Shown here piece after piece: positions 11,883 to 22,726 of a DNA stretch of 64,000 nt. The DNA is taken from NCBI RefSeq assembly GCF_009870125.1, contig NC_046681.1, forward strand, positions 17,001,001-17,065,000, written 5' to 3'. How positions within the stretch are numbered: position 1 is the stretch's first letter; the number at the start of each line of letters is the position of its first letter. The notes beneath the pieces are model-generated. The model was not told where the DNA came from, made no database searches, and was given only the letters and a program-made list of their open reading frames with translations. A program made the position numbers and the translations under genes. Source of the DNA: Drosophila pseudoobscura. Taxonomy: Eukaryota; Arthropoda; Insecta; Diptera; Drosophilidae.

Positions 11883-14492
11883 ATGTTGAAGGCGCGGCTG
11901 GAACACGACGCAGTCTTTGGCCGTTGCCTGGCCGTCGCGGAGCCAGTCCAACGCGGGGATTTACTTGTGGAGGAGCTGCCCTTCGCCTTCGGCCCCAAAA
12001 GGGACAGCGGAATCGTATGCCTGGGGTGCCACCAGTACCTACAGTTCGGCGAAGATGGGGACTCCCTGGACCGCTGTGAGCTTTGCGACTGGCCGCTGTG
12101 TGGAGTGTGCGCTGGCGGCGATGATGACGGCATCCATCATCGGAGCGAATGCGTCGTATTCTCTGCTGCTCGCGTCACATTCGCCGGCAATGTGAGCGAG
12201 GATGGCGTCTGTACGCAGCTGGATTGCATAACACCTTTGAGGTTAGTTTGTGGGTGGTCCAGGGGGTGCCTGAGATCAGGGTGGAAGGCAGCCAGACAGG
12301 GAGGCGTATGAAAATATTATTTTTGGCAGCCGCAAAGCATTTCGTCTAAATTAAACGTGAGCCGTCTAAAAGCGAAACCCCAGCAGCAACGGCCGCCGAC
12401 GACGTCAGAGACGGCAGCGCAGTCTGTTGGCGAAGATCAGAAGGCAACGATACAGTTCCCGGCACAGTGCTCCAAGTCCAATGTAAAAAGCGCCATACGT
12501 AGGGTCTGACATGTGGCCCATGAACTTGCAACTTCAAGAAGAATGCCTGACTACATTGCATATGCATCTAGATGTTTATTTCGGTACTTGAACCCACCTA
12601 TAAATGACAGATTCTTCGAATCGGTTCGATGCTATCGCATGCTCGCTCCACTGTTCCTGTGAAATATTAATGTTTCTGCTTGGGCAGGCTAAGAGATTTG
12701 GCTTTCTTGATGGCAGATGGCGGAGATGGCTGACTTTGCAGGTACGAGTCAGTCAGAAATATGACGTCGCCGACATCGCGCCCAGTAAATCGCACATCAG
12801 TGCAGTGGAGTGCCGTCTGTGGGCGCTACCTGGTGGCCCAAGAGTCGACGCCGGCCCGCAGCCTTCTCATAGAGGAACTACCGTTTGCCATAGGGCCCAA
12901 GTGCAATGGACCGGTGGTATGCCTCGGCTGCTGTCGACCCGCACCCGCAACCGATGTGGAGGAGCTCTGCGTCCTATGCGGCTGGCCGCTGTGCGAGGAG
13001 TGTTCCGAGAACGAGGATAGCCCGCACCTCCAGCTGGAGTGTCGCGAGTTCCAAATTTCCGGGGCTCGATTCTACAGACTTCCCTCGGGCAGTAGCTACT
13101 GCCCACAGCTGGACTGTATTTTGCCGCTCAGGTGAAAGTGAAACTCGACGAGGGAACAAAAATAGACCTCGATCTGTCGCATAACCTTATGATCTCCGTC
13201 AATTGCAGAGTGTTGCTAGCCAAGGAGGCGAATCCCAAGCGCTGGGAGGTCGAGGTGGCGCCTATGGAGCACCACGAGTCGGAGCGTCGCCTCAACGAGG
13301 ATGTTTGGCATGCAGACCTCGTGAATATAGCCCAGTATCTGCGCGGTCCCTGCAAGCTGGCCTCGCGGTTCAGCGAGGAGCTCATCATGCAGGTGGTCGG
13401 AGTGCTGGAAGTGAACGCCTTTGAGGCGAGAACCGCGAGGGGATATCCTCTGAGATGCCTCTATCCCTACACGGGTATTCTGGCCCACAGCTGTGTACCC
13501 AACACTGCCAGGAGTATCTATCCCAGCGAGGGTTTCAAGTGAGTATGACAATCCCAACCAAACTCTGCCACACTCTTTCTGACTGTGCCTTGCCCATAGG
13601 ATCCGCTTGCGTGCCATGGTAGACCTGGACGATGGACAGCCGTTGCACCACAGTTACACCTACACCCTGGACGGCACTGCCCAGAGACAGACGCACCTGC
13701 GAGAGGGAAAATTCTTTACCTGCAACTGCGAGCGCTGCCTGGATCCGACGGAACTACAGACTCACTTCTCCAGCCTCAAGTGTGGCCAGTGCGCGGAGGG
13801 CTTCCTAGCGCCCAAGCAGCCCACAGGTGAGCGTTCGATCCCACGTTCTTGAGAGGGGCTTTCACTCATTTCCCTTTCCGCTTAATATCACAGAAGTCGA
13901 CACCAGTTGGAACTGCTGTAGCTGCGGCGCCAGCTCCAGCAACGTGGATGTGGAGACCACAATCAAGTCGATCCAGTCAGAGGTCAGTGGGGTGCAAGCT
14001 CTTGAAATGGGCCCGCATCGGCTGGAGGAGGCTGAACGACTCCTGCGAAAGTACAAATCTCTGCTCCATCCGCTTCACTTCATTGCCACTGGACTGAGGC
14101 AGCTACTCATCGAGATGTACGGCCGGGTGCAGCGCTATGAGATGGTTCAGCTGTCAGACGATTTGCTGGAGCGCAAGGCGGAACTTTGTCGTCAGGTGCT
14201 CAGCGTTCTCAATAAATTCGAGCCAGGCCTGAGTCGCTCCCGGGCCATGAATCTGTACGAGCTGCATGTTCCGCTGGTCCTACTGGCGAAGAGTGGGTTC
14301 ATAGCCAGCAAACTGAATGGCGGTGAGCTGCGGGCCCGTCTCGTCGACGCCATAGACCTGCTCAAGGAGTGCGTGGAAATCCTGCACTACGAGGACAAGT
14401 GCTCTCAAGAGGGAGTCCTGTGCGAAGTGGCCAAACAGGCACTGAGGCAGCTCACACTGAGTGTCGAGGGATTGGGCAGTGAACTCGACTGA
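11883..14492 (+). CDS. msta: msta-like SET/MYND protein, first-exon form A
   Basis: SmydA-family protein (arthropod SET-MYND proteins). Exons read 11883-12241, 13209-13538, 13600-13826 and 13894-14492. All junctions are GT-AG and in phase, giving 504 residues. Exon 1A carries a cysteine-rich MYND-like finger (CLGC, CELC, CGVC, HRSEC). Exon 2 carries the SET core, where the usual N-H-S-C-x-P-N is A-H-S-C-V-P-N. Exon 3 carries the post-SET cysteines (CNCERC, KCGQC). Exon 4 is the helical C-terminal part. The form-A donor joins the shared exon 2 by skipping the form-B first exon. ATG 11883 is the first in-frame Met, but the frame continues upstream, so the N-terminus is uncertain. The melanogaster gene msta is known for A and B forms with different N-termini, which is why I use the symbol. 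Methyltransferase activity is not established. Two AATAAA signals lie 140-150 bp after the stop. Confidence 0.8.
12330..12509 (+). other. Met-less open frame between the two msta first exons
   Basis: A 59-codon frame begins right after a good acceptor-like site (T-rich then CAG at 12327-12329), ends at TGA 12507-12509 and has GC-rich third positions. It includes the stretch SRLKAKPQQQRPPTTSE. It is in the wrong phase to be spliced from exon 1A, which would meet a stop at once. It may be an exon relic, an exon of an unmapped transcript, or chance. It resembles nothing I recognise. Confidence 0.2.
12761..14492 (+). CDS. msta: msta-like SET/MYND protein, first-exon form B
   Basis: Alternative transcript using exon 1B (12761-13131) joined to the same exons 13209-13538, 13600-13826 and 13894-14492, giving 508 residues. 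The intron after exon 1B is 77 nt. Exon 1B is a diverged duplicate of exon 1A. Both have the order 'GR(C/Y)L', a Leu-(V/I)-Glu-Glu-Leu-Pro-Phe-Ala block, GPK, VCLGC, 'CGWPLC'/'CDWPLC', a His/Cys finger and a terminal 'QLDCI-PLR' that ends in phase 2 at the donor. Start is ATG 12761. A separate promoter between 12.5 and 12.76 kb is expected but no clear core motif is visible. Two first exons of the same finger would give proteins with identical SET parts and different N-terminal interaction surfaces. Confidence 0.8.
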
Positions 14493-14627
14493 TGATTGCT
14501 TATTAGTATCGGTAGATTTATTGGAAAATGCTCACGAGGAAAATCTCAATTCGGTTTCGTGTTACAATGAAGTAAGTTGAGAGTTTAAGGCGTTGATGAT
14601 GAAAAAAATCGGTGGAAATGGAAGGAA

Positions 14628-14643
14628 AATAAACTTTAATAAA
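14628..14643 (+). terminator. Polyadenylation signals of the msta-like gene
   Basis: Two AATAAA hexamers (14628-14633 and 14638-14643) lie 135-150 bp after the shared stop codon at 14492, a normal distance for a fly 3' UTR. Confidence 0.6.
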
Positions 14644-14649
14644 AACAAA

Positions 14650-15460
14650 AGTCATTGCCTCACATTCACGCTAATTAATCCTTAAAGTTGATTACATTTA
14701 ATACGAACTATTACTGCACATTTTGCCGCCCAAGCTACCCTCGTACACACGTACATATGTATGTATAAATGGTTATTTTGTTTGGTTTTTGGTATATGGA
14801 TTACTATTCTTATTCGGTTTCATATTAAATGCTCTGCTAAAATTTCCATACCCACATACCATCCCATACCCTTGCTTCCAAGCTCCCTTCTTCCCGTACA
14901 ATGAATACAAAACAGTAAAGCGGACGATCGCTACATCGTAGTTTATACAAATGAGATTTCTTAGGACTCAGATTAGAATGATCAGATCGGCAAGGGTACA
15001 GAGACTGTGCAGACTTCGGTTTGCCGAAGATCTCAATGGTTTTCGTCCACATCGGTGTATATCTACGCATGCGTTTTCAAACAAGCAATTGCTAAAAGTG
15101 GTTTATAAAATATCCGCATCCGTCTTGAGTATGCTACTCTCCCTGGCTCAGATCTCCTGCTTCTTCTACATATATTTATAATTTCAATTGATTATAAACT
15201 AAAGCATAAATTAAGTTAAGTCTGGAATCGGCGAATAATACATATTCCGTAACTGGAATCGATCTGACTTTCTGTACGGTGAAGTTAAACGTGCTGGACT
15301 ACTTAAAAAAATCACACGAAAATTAAAAACTAAAACACTCTGAGGCTGCGCACGCACAGAAGCACACAATTCATACAGAAACAAGAGGAGGGACTTCAAG
15401 TTATCCGGAAGGCTATAATGGGGTTTGCATATGCGTATCACACACAAACACACGCACGGC
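14650..15460. other. Intergenic DNA between convergent genes
   Basis: AT-rich sequence between the msta-like gene (+) and the DHHC gene (-). It contains a TACATATGTA-type palindrome near 14755 and probably the 3' UTR of the DHHC gene next to 15460. No coding frame is supported. Confidence 0.6.
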
Positions 15461-16496
15461 CTAGACATCGTGGCTAAGCAGGGGCGTGTCGTGGTAGCGG
15501 GAGGCGTGGTTCAGGCTGGTGCACGGCAGCAGCCACAGCGCCGGGTGGCCACGTCCAAACACATCGGCCAGCAGCTGATATTTGCGTCGGTTTGGCCGAT
15601 AGGTTCCCTTCTGCTGTATCGCCTCGACGGCCGTCTCATCGTACAGTATAGCATGCAGTTGATCGACCATAATGGCGGTAACGAAGAGCCCGAACAGAGC
15701 CGACACCAGCATCAAGATGACGGAATGAATCCTGAAAAGGAAGGTGAAAACTACAGTACTGGAACGCACAGCTCTCAGTAAAAAACTAATTTGTATGCAG
15801 ATCAGAACCGGGCACACCAAAAAGGAGAATTTGTTGTGTTGGGCTTCCGGAGATGCAACTTACATTCTCAACTGTGACTCAATCACATTCTGATTGCATT
15901 CCTCGCAGGGCGACACCCAAGAGGCAACAATTAGGCCCAGGGAGTAAAGCGATAAAACGGCCACATAAATGAGAAACTGTAGGAAGTACTTCTGGTTGCG
16001 TTCGCCCACGCAATTATTGATCCAGGGGCAGTGGTGATCCATTCGGCGGATGCACCGCTTACAGATCCGGCAATGGTGGGCCCGCGGAGGTCGATAGGTC
16101 TCGCAGCGAGTGCAGACTGTCCATTCGCTGCTGTGTCCGTTGCCTACTGGATTGTTCTTGTTTGTGGTGTGCAGATCCGAGAAGTCCAAGCGGTTGGCCG
16201 GCAGGGGTACGATGCCCGGGTCGGAGAAGACGGCCTTGGTATGGGACATGCCCAGTAGGAAGACGACCGTATTGAAGAGCACAACATGGAACGAGGTCCA
16301 AATGCTACAGGGCCGAGAATGAAGAGATGTCATTATAGTTTCATGCCCGTCCATTACCGCCATTGGCAGTCACAGCTCACCTTCCGGGCATAGTGGTGAG
16401 GATAATCCAACGAATGACAACATAGTCAGCATACAGTACAGCGCCGTAGGTCATCACCAGACAGGCAATGCCACAGGGATCGCGAATAAAGACCAT
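15461..16496 (-). CDS. Dnz1: DHHC palmitoyltransferase, GODZ (ZDHHC3/7) type
   Basis: S-palmitoyltransferase of Golgi/secretory membranes, which attaches fatty acids to cysteines of client proteins. Exons on the - strand are 16496-16381, 16304-15864 and 15731-15461. Introns are 76 and 132 nt, all GT-AG and in phase, giving 275 residues. The N-terminus (MVFIRDPCGIACL) is typical of the GODZ group. TM1-TM2 flank a DPG motif (residues 67-69). The zinc-binding cysteine-rich domain runs from about 103 to 150, with the catalytic Asp-His-His-Cys at 128-131 followed by CPWINNCVGE. TM3 and TM4 follow, then a cytosolic tail with a TTxE-like DETAVE. The frame is open upstream of ATG 16496, but family alignment supports this Met. 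Orthology to fly Dnz1 rests on motif order, on length and on its being next to Aurora B, as I recall for melanogaster 2L. Confidence 0.88.
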
Positions 16497-17031
16497 AGCA
16501 CAGTGTGACTCGGCGACCTCGCCGTCAATCCGCTCGCTATCGTATCGGTTTTTCTCTTTAATTAAATTAAAAACCGAACGCGGCTGATTTCGTGTCCCCC
16601 ACCAAAGGCTAGACGGAAAATAACAATTGTTGCTACACTCCCTTCAGGGTTTCTGTCTCGGCCCGTACTTATCAGTACTGGCGTGGGCAGCGTCCGGGCT
16701 GCTTGAGCGGGATCGCCAGTTGTGTTTGCACTATCCTCCTATACTATTGTAGTTGGTATAATTCAGGAATTTTTCATCTCTTGTTTTTTCTTGTTGCTTG
16801 AAATTGTCATTTATTAATTTAGTGTGACCGTCGAGGGGAAGTAAAACAAAACAAGACGGAAAAATACTTTTTCTCTGAAAAATACCGAATGAAACTCATT
16901 GCAGTCTAGTCCAGTATTGAATCCAGTGTGATTCAAATGCAACTGAAAATTTTTGCGCCATTGAAATGAAAATTGCTTTTAATAATGATAATAATAAAGT
17001 AGTTTAAATAACTCCATGTATCAAATGAATT
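16497..17031. other. 5' leader of the DHHC gene and 3' UTR of Aurora B
   Basis: Only 535 bp separate the two tandem minus-strand genes. The part next to 16.5 kb should be DHHC 5' UTR. The AT-rich 16.9-17.03 kb part should be Aurora B 3' UTR. No further frame is supported. Confidence 0.55.
16820..16830 (-). promoter_or_regulatory. Core promoter Motif 1, DHHC gene
   Basis: The minus strand reads CGGTCACACTA, an exact match to the Drosophila Motif 1 consensus YGGTCACACTR bound by M1BP. It lies 324 bp upstream of the DHHC start codon and just downstream of Aurora B, so the 5' UTR would be about 300 nt. Confidence 0.65.
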
Positions 17032-18136
17032 CTAATTTTTCGCCATGTTCTCCTTGCCACGCTCGCTCAGCCGCAGTTGTGCTTCCCTCTCGGCCATGCC
17101 CTCCTTAACCCAAGGATGGGTCATCACATCCACCAAAGAGATCCGGCCATTACTCTGCTTTCGTAGTAGCTACAAGAAAATGAATTATAATTAAAGCAGT
17201 CGTTCACGGTCTAAAGAATTGTACGCCTTACCCCAGCGATCAGTTCCTTGCTGCCTTTTGATAAGTGCGATGGGTAATGGATCTCGAGGTGCCTGATCTT
17301 TTGGTAGGTGTTCTCCGCGCTGTTCGATTCGAAGGGCGGGAAGCCCACGAGAAACTCGTAGCACAGAATGCCCAAGCACCATTGATCGACAGTATCATCG
17401 TACGAAGTGCCATCCACCATTTCCGGGGGAAGGTAGTCCAGTGTTCCGCAAAGGGTCCTGCGCTTGTTGTTGGGTGTGTGTGCTGACCAGCCAAAGTCGG
17501 CCAGTTTTAGATCGTCCGTGCCTGTCAATAAAATGTTCTCAGGCTTCAAGTCTCTGTGAATGACGTTGTTCAGATGGCAATAGTTCAGGGCATTAGCCAC
17601 TTGGTAGGTGTATTTCGCAGAGCGCGGCTCATCGAACCGATTATTGGGCGCTGTACGCAGATGCTTGAATAGTTCTCCCTCCGAGGCGATCTCCAGAGCC
17701 AGGTAGATCCGGCTCTCGTCGTGAAACCATGTCAGAAGTCTCAAAATATTGGGATGCTTGAGTCGCGACTGGATCTCTATCTCACGGAGCACCTGACGCT
17801 GAACATTTCCCTTGCGTAGCTCCTCCTTGAACATCACCTTCATCGCCACCAAATAATGCGAGTAGCGCTCTCGGGCCAAATAGACGCGTCCGAATTTTCC
17901 TCTCCCCAAGTGAGCACCCATTTCGAAGTCGCGAGAGCTCCATTCGTAGCTGCGGATGACCAAGATTAGAAGACAGCTTCGCGTTGCTAATCCAATACTC
18001 ACGGCTGTCCATAGGCATCATGAGACATCATTTTTAGGCACATATTTTTAATTGGCTCATTGTGCTCATCCGGCACTTTGCTCATTAATGCCGGCAAATG
18101 ATTGCGGTTGGCGTGCTTAGTACGTAAGAGTGTCAT
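17032..18136 (-). CDS. aurB: Aurora B kinase
   Basis: Ser/Thr kinase of the chromosomal passenger complex, working at centromeres and the midzone to correct attachments, phosphorylate histone H3 and drive cytokinesis. Minus-strand exons are 18136-18003, 17949-17232 and 17169-17032. Introns are 53 and 62 nt, in phase, giving 329 residues, the length I recall for the melanogaster protein. The glycine loop is GRGKFG (about 60-65), the catalytic lysine K82 (AMK) and the catalytic loop HRDLKPEN with Asp178. DFG starts at Asp196 and the activation threonine is T210 (KRRTLCGTLDYLPPE). DQWCLGILCYEFLVG is an Aurora signature. The short 52-residue N-terminus favours B over Aurora A. A KEN motif lies in the C-terminal tail. 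A longer single-exon frame that starts inside intron 1 is an artefact. Confidence 0.95.
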
Positions 18137-18221
18137 GGCACTGATACAGTATGCCTGCTTAGTTTTTAATTTTAAAATTTAAATTTAAATTTCAATTTTT
18201 TTCTTGCGGCGTCCTTTTCTT

Positions 18222-18232
18222 CAGTGTGACCG
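18222..18232 (-). promoter_or_regulatory. Core promoter Motif 1, Aurora B
   Basis: The minus strand reads CGGTCACACTG (Motif 1 consensus) 86 bp upstream of the Aurora B start codon. A Motif 6-like GGGTATATTT follows on the same strand at 18300-18309, giving the Motif 1/Motif 6 combination typical of TATA-less housekeeping promoters. Confidence 0.7.
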
Positions 18233-18596
18233 CGGATCAAATTGATCAACTATGCCGTCTGACCCTCAGAGATATACCCAGAAATACGCCACAGTTTGGA
18301 AATATACCCTACATATACCACATACGCCTACTTTTGTGCGCGCTTTTTGTTGTTTATTTAAATGCTGAAAATAATGTGCCCGTTTTCGAAAAATGCCAAA
18401 TGTTGACAATAACCTTACCTGTCACTTGTCACAACACAAGTAATCTTTAATAAAGATGTATTTATAAAACAAATTTGTATTCCACTAGGCCTCGATTTTT
18501 TATGTCAGAAGAGAGAGATTAGAAAAGTAATTGCAAAATTTTTACTCATGTAAATCACGAATTTGGCTGGAGTCGCACATTCGTGCTGTTAAAAGG

Positions 18597-18604
18597 TATC
18601 GATA
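18597..18604. promoter_or_regulatory. DRE element between Aurora B and Stam
   Basis: Exact TATCGATA octamer in the 1.08-kb divergent intergenic region. DREF sites are common near replication and cell-cycle genes, which would suit Aurora B, but the site could serve either gene or act as an insulator (BEAF-32 binds the related CGATA). Confidence 0.5.
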
Positions 18605-18809
18605 AAAAATTTGGTTGTCGTTTTTTCGTCTAGTCATCAACGGCCACACTTATCGTTAGCAATTTTGAAGCCCGTCAATTAGAAAATTGAGTCATTAATC
18701 GGATAAAATTGTGTGTGCAGGGCTGAGGCTTCTATCTGGCAAGTAATATTTGACGGAATATCTAAAACGGGGAATACTGCATCATATTGCAGCTTCGTCA
18801 GTATATTTA

Positions 18810-18887
18810 CGGTATATTTTGAACATGATACGGTATATTTCTGAGTGTCAGACGGTATATTTGATCCATAAGTCCGCGGTCACACTG
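18810..18887 (+). promoter_or_regulatory. Stam promoter: three Motif 6 copies and a Motif 1
   Basis: CGGTATATTT, the core of Drosophila Motif 6, occurs at 18810-18819, 18831-18840 and 18853-18862. CGGTCACACTG (Motif 1) follows at 18877-18887. All lie on the + strand, about 330-400 bp before the Stam start codon. Spacing and orientation suggest a start site around 18880-18910. Confidence 0.65.
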
Positions 18888-19213
18888 CATTATTAGTCAT
18901 TTTTTTACACACAACAACACGCAAAAAATAAGTAAATTAAGCGAATGCAGAGCGTTTGTTCTTTCATTTAAACTAATTAGTATACTTTGTGTAGATCCGT
19001 ATCCCCTGAAAATAATAAAGAAATAGATTCGGCCGGCGAACCCAGTCCAAATACGAGTTTGTGACGCACTGAAAATCGATTGCCAAGAAGAGAGACGAGA
19101 CCAAAGAAAATCAAGAGCAGAACGAACAACAATACAAAGTACAATTGGAAAAATCATTTGGAACAATTTCACAAATAGTTGGCAGGCAGCTGAGCGCTCG
19201 TTTGGTCAAAGAA

Positions 19214-21904
19214 ATGGGAATTTTCGGGCAATCGTCGCTGTTTGACGCCGATGTGGGTAAGTCTGCCTCACCTGGTTTCAATTGGAACTATCCATAGCTG
19301 ACCACAGTCACCGCCATTTGTTTTCTAATCTAATCTGTGGAGATGGCTACACCGTTGATACCTTCCAATCCCTTTCCGGCCCCTCTCGTTAAAGTCGGGC
19401 AGACAACAAAGACAGCATGCCCCAGTCATGTGAGGGGATGCGATGCTGTGCGCAGCTTTGCGTCGTTCGTTGAACTTATTTACGAAGTTTTCAACTGCAG
19501 TCGCTGACCTTGAGTGACGTAGACCACATAGACGTGTTTGTCTGTCTCTGGCGTGCCACCCCCACCTGCGCCTAATACAATTTGCTGCGGGTTCTATTGA
19601 TTTTTGTATCTTATTTATAATCAATTCCGGTCCGCTCCGCTTATCTTTGTTCTTGTCCCTTTATTTTGCTGAGTGAGTCACGTTCAATTGCTCGCAATAC
19701 TGATAAGTCAGTGCCATTTCTTTGTTTCTAACTTATAGAAAAAGCCACCAGCGAGACAAATACGAACGACAACTGGTCATTAATTCTCGATGTGTGCGAT
19801 AAGGTGTCCACAAATCCTCGTCTGGCTAAGGATTGCCTCAAGGCGGTGATGCGGCGCATGGGCCATAACGATCCCCATGTGGTAATGCAGGCGATCACAT
19901 TGCTGGACGCCTGCTCCAACAATTGTGGCAAGCCTTTTCATCTGGAGGTTGCCTCACGTGACTTCGAAACCGAGTTTCGACGGCTGTTGACCCGGGCAGA
20001 GCCAAAGGTGACGCTGGTAAATACACCCAACAAAAATACATCACGGAAGCAGTAAGACTGGTTATCATTTTCTGTCATTACTCCTTATGCATTCCAGAAA
20101 ATGCGCCAAGTGCTAAAGAACTGGGCTGAAAATGATTACAAGAACGATCGGGAACTGGATTTGATTCCTGCCCTCTACACCAAGCTGCGTCAAGAAGGCT
20201 ACGACTTTAAGAATCTTGGCGAAAAGAGTAGCAAAACAGCTGCAGACAAGGCGGCCAATTTGCCAAAAGACCCGAATGTCGTGAGCAGCCAGCAAGAGGA
20301 GGATGACATTGCCAAGGCCATAGAACTGTCGCTGAAGGAGGGCAAGAGTAGTCCCAAGGCTGTCAGTGGAAGTGCTGCGAGTGCAGGGAACTCTAGTGCC
20401 TATCCATCGTTGTATCCGTCGTTCGGAGGGGCCTCCAGCGCCGCAAGCAACGATGCAAACCCAAACCAAAACCAAGCCCCAGCTTCCGAGCCAAGAAAAG
20501 TTCGAGCTCTGTATGATTTTGAGGCTGCGGAGGAAAACGAACTCACGTTCTTCGCTGGCGAGATTATCCATGTGTTGGATGACAGCGACCCCAACTGGTG
20601 GAAGGGCTTCAATCAACGAGGAGAGGGACTCTTCCCCTCGAATTTCGTCACTGCCGATTTATCTGTGGATCCCGAGCGCCTGGACATCAATCAGCAGCAC
20701 AAGACAGGAGCTGCCCAGAAGGATGTGGACTCCGCAACGACTTTGCAGCAAAAGACTGAAGCCACAGCTGCAGCCGCAGCAGCAGCTGCTGCCTCTGCTC
20801 AGCCCGTGGAGATCGACGAAGCTAAGATTGATCGTCTTTTGCATCTACTCCACGAGGCAAATCCCGAAGATCCCTCGCAGGATAGCGACGAAATGCTCCG
20901 GCTAGAGCAGGAGGTTCATCAAATGGGTCCTCTGATTGACGCCGAACTGGAGCGAGTGGATCGTAAGCACGCCCAATTGACGCAGTTGTCAAGTGATCTC
21001 GTCGATGCCATAAATCTCTATCATGGTCTGATGAGGGATGATCGGGCCGTCGCGGGACAGTTTGCTGCTGCAGCTGGAGGCTTCATGCCAGGCCTTGCCG
21101 GCTTTCCGGGAGCCGCTCTGTACGGAGCGCCAGGCTATCCCGGTGCGGGTGGCTTTCCCCCGCACCAAAGCTATCCAGGAATGCACTCGCTCCCTTATGC
21201 CCCCGTACCCAACGTCCCAACAAATGTTCCGCCCCCGACAACAGCTCCGGCTGGTTACCTGGAACAGAGTCAGGTGCCGCTGACTTTTCAGAATGGACAC
21301 GCAGCGCAGATGACCTGTAAGTGAAGCACTTGCTGACAGAGCATCTCGTTACAACTGATCGACCGATGTATACCCACTAATTTCTTTTCCAGCGCTACCC
21401 CCCCATCTGCCACAGCTAAACCCTGCTGCACCTGCACCCCAGCCCCTCTATAATGCCCAGCCAGCACCCGTGTCCACCCACCAGCAGCAGCAAGCAGCGC
21501 CACTACAGCAGCATCAGCCAGGCTACAATACAATACAAGACCAGCAGCAGCAGTTTGCCCAAGCTCCGCCCGCAGTTACACAGATCCAGCAACAGCAATC
21601 ACAAGCGCCCCCTCATGCTTACATGCAGCCGGGGCCGCCGCAGGGATATCAGCCCGGACCAACACCACAGCAGCCCCAACCGCATCTGTATGCACCGAAT
21701 GGTTCTCCGGCAGTCACCCAACAGAGCTACGTGCCACAGCAGCAGCAGCATCAGCATCAGCTCACGCCACACGATCAATTTAGTCAGGTGCATCAGCAAA
21801 CGGCCATCATGGGCATGGCGACACAGCCCGCAGCTGCGCCTGGCTATCACATGCAGAACGATGCCGTCAAGAACAACATTCCCATCTACCAGCAGCAGTG
21901 GTAA
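19214..21904 (+). CDS. Stam: Stam, ESCRT-0 signal transducing adaptor
   Basis: Endosomal ubiquitin-sorting adaptor that partners Hrs in ESCRT-0 and tunes receptor signalling. Exons are 19214-19256, 19739-20016, 20098-21316 and 21393-21904. Junctions are GT-AG and in phase, giving 683 residues, close to the melanogaster protein. A VHS domain runs from about residue 10 to 145 (ending around [11 protein letters not shown] and LRQEGYDF). A ubiquitin-interacting motif lies at about 174-188 ([15 protein letters not shown]). An SH3 domain lies at about 242-298 ([29 protein letters not shown]). A helical GAT-like segment at about 345-420 binds Hrs in the family. The C-terminus is a long Pro/Gln/Tyr-rich tail. 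Intron 1 is 482 nt; the rest are under 85 nt. It is divergent from Aurora B. A poly(A) signal is at 22158. Confidence 0.95.
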
Positions 21905-22157
21905 AACCAACCCAGCCCCAATCAAATTGAATCCTTCTATTGGTTTGCTTTAATTTGCCCAAAAACGAATTAATTTGTATCCTGTGATCACGGCCGATCA
22001 GTTGAAAAGAAACAAATTCTGAAAGTATAACTTGATAACTTCATAGAGAACAGATGTGGTCGAATCTCTGTTACGTACATATGTGCTCATAGATCCTCCA
22101 GACAAGCAAAGATACAATCTGATAACTGATAACCAAAATTCCGCCGGCTCTGTCAAG

Positions 22158-22163
22158 AATAAA
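22158..22163 (+). terminator. Polyadenylation signal of Stam
   Basis: AATAAA 254 bp after the Stam stop codon, the first such hexamer in the AT-rich 3' UTR. Confidence 0.6.
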
Positions 22164-22726
22164 GCTGAAATATGTCCTCTAAATTAACTCTTCAGATACG
22201 CCAAAATAATTTATAAAATGTTCCTTTATATTGTTTGTTTAATTTGTTGGTCTTTGGGTAGATTTCTCTATGTCCTAACAATATCTTTTATGGAAATGAG
22301 GTAACGATTTGATTGCGATATATACTATACAACATATATTCTACATTACGTATAACTTAATTGAGTGCAAGAGAGATAACTTTTATATATTACGTTTATT
22401 GTATGCATAATGATCTGATAAAAATAACGAAACAAATCATATTCATTAAAATCATTCAGTACACTTACTAAGTACAATATTTCTTTCAATGCACATATTA
22501 AATTAGCGAGTCATATCGTCTGAAGTATTATTTCTCATCGAGCTTGTTCCAACATTTCCTCAGGCAGGAGACAGAGCTTAGTTTGTGGCCTAGTTTTTTC
22601 CAGGCATCCATAGGTGGAAAGATTTTAAAACTTGCACTGTATTTAATGATCTTAGAGAATAGACCATTTGGTATGCTAGAGAAATATGAATCAATCGATA
22701 ACAGACCCAGGGATGATATCTAGCAT
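22164..22726. other. AT-rich spacer after Stam
   Basis: AT-rich sequence with no supported frame, between the Stam poly(A) signal and the first M16 protease relic. Confidence 0.6.

Noticed and set aside
11826-12311. 161-codon read-through of msta exon 1A into intron DNA
   Set aside because: A consensus donor at 12242 and a phase-matched acceptor at 13208 fit the gene better. The start at 11826 is TTG, not ATG.
17211-18002. Aurora B frame starting at 18002
   Set aside because: Its N-terminus reads intron 1. The spliced form with ATG at 18136 gives the expected 329 residues.
17032-18136. Aurora A instead of Aurora B
   Set aside because: The N-terminus is far too short and the total length fits Aurora B.
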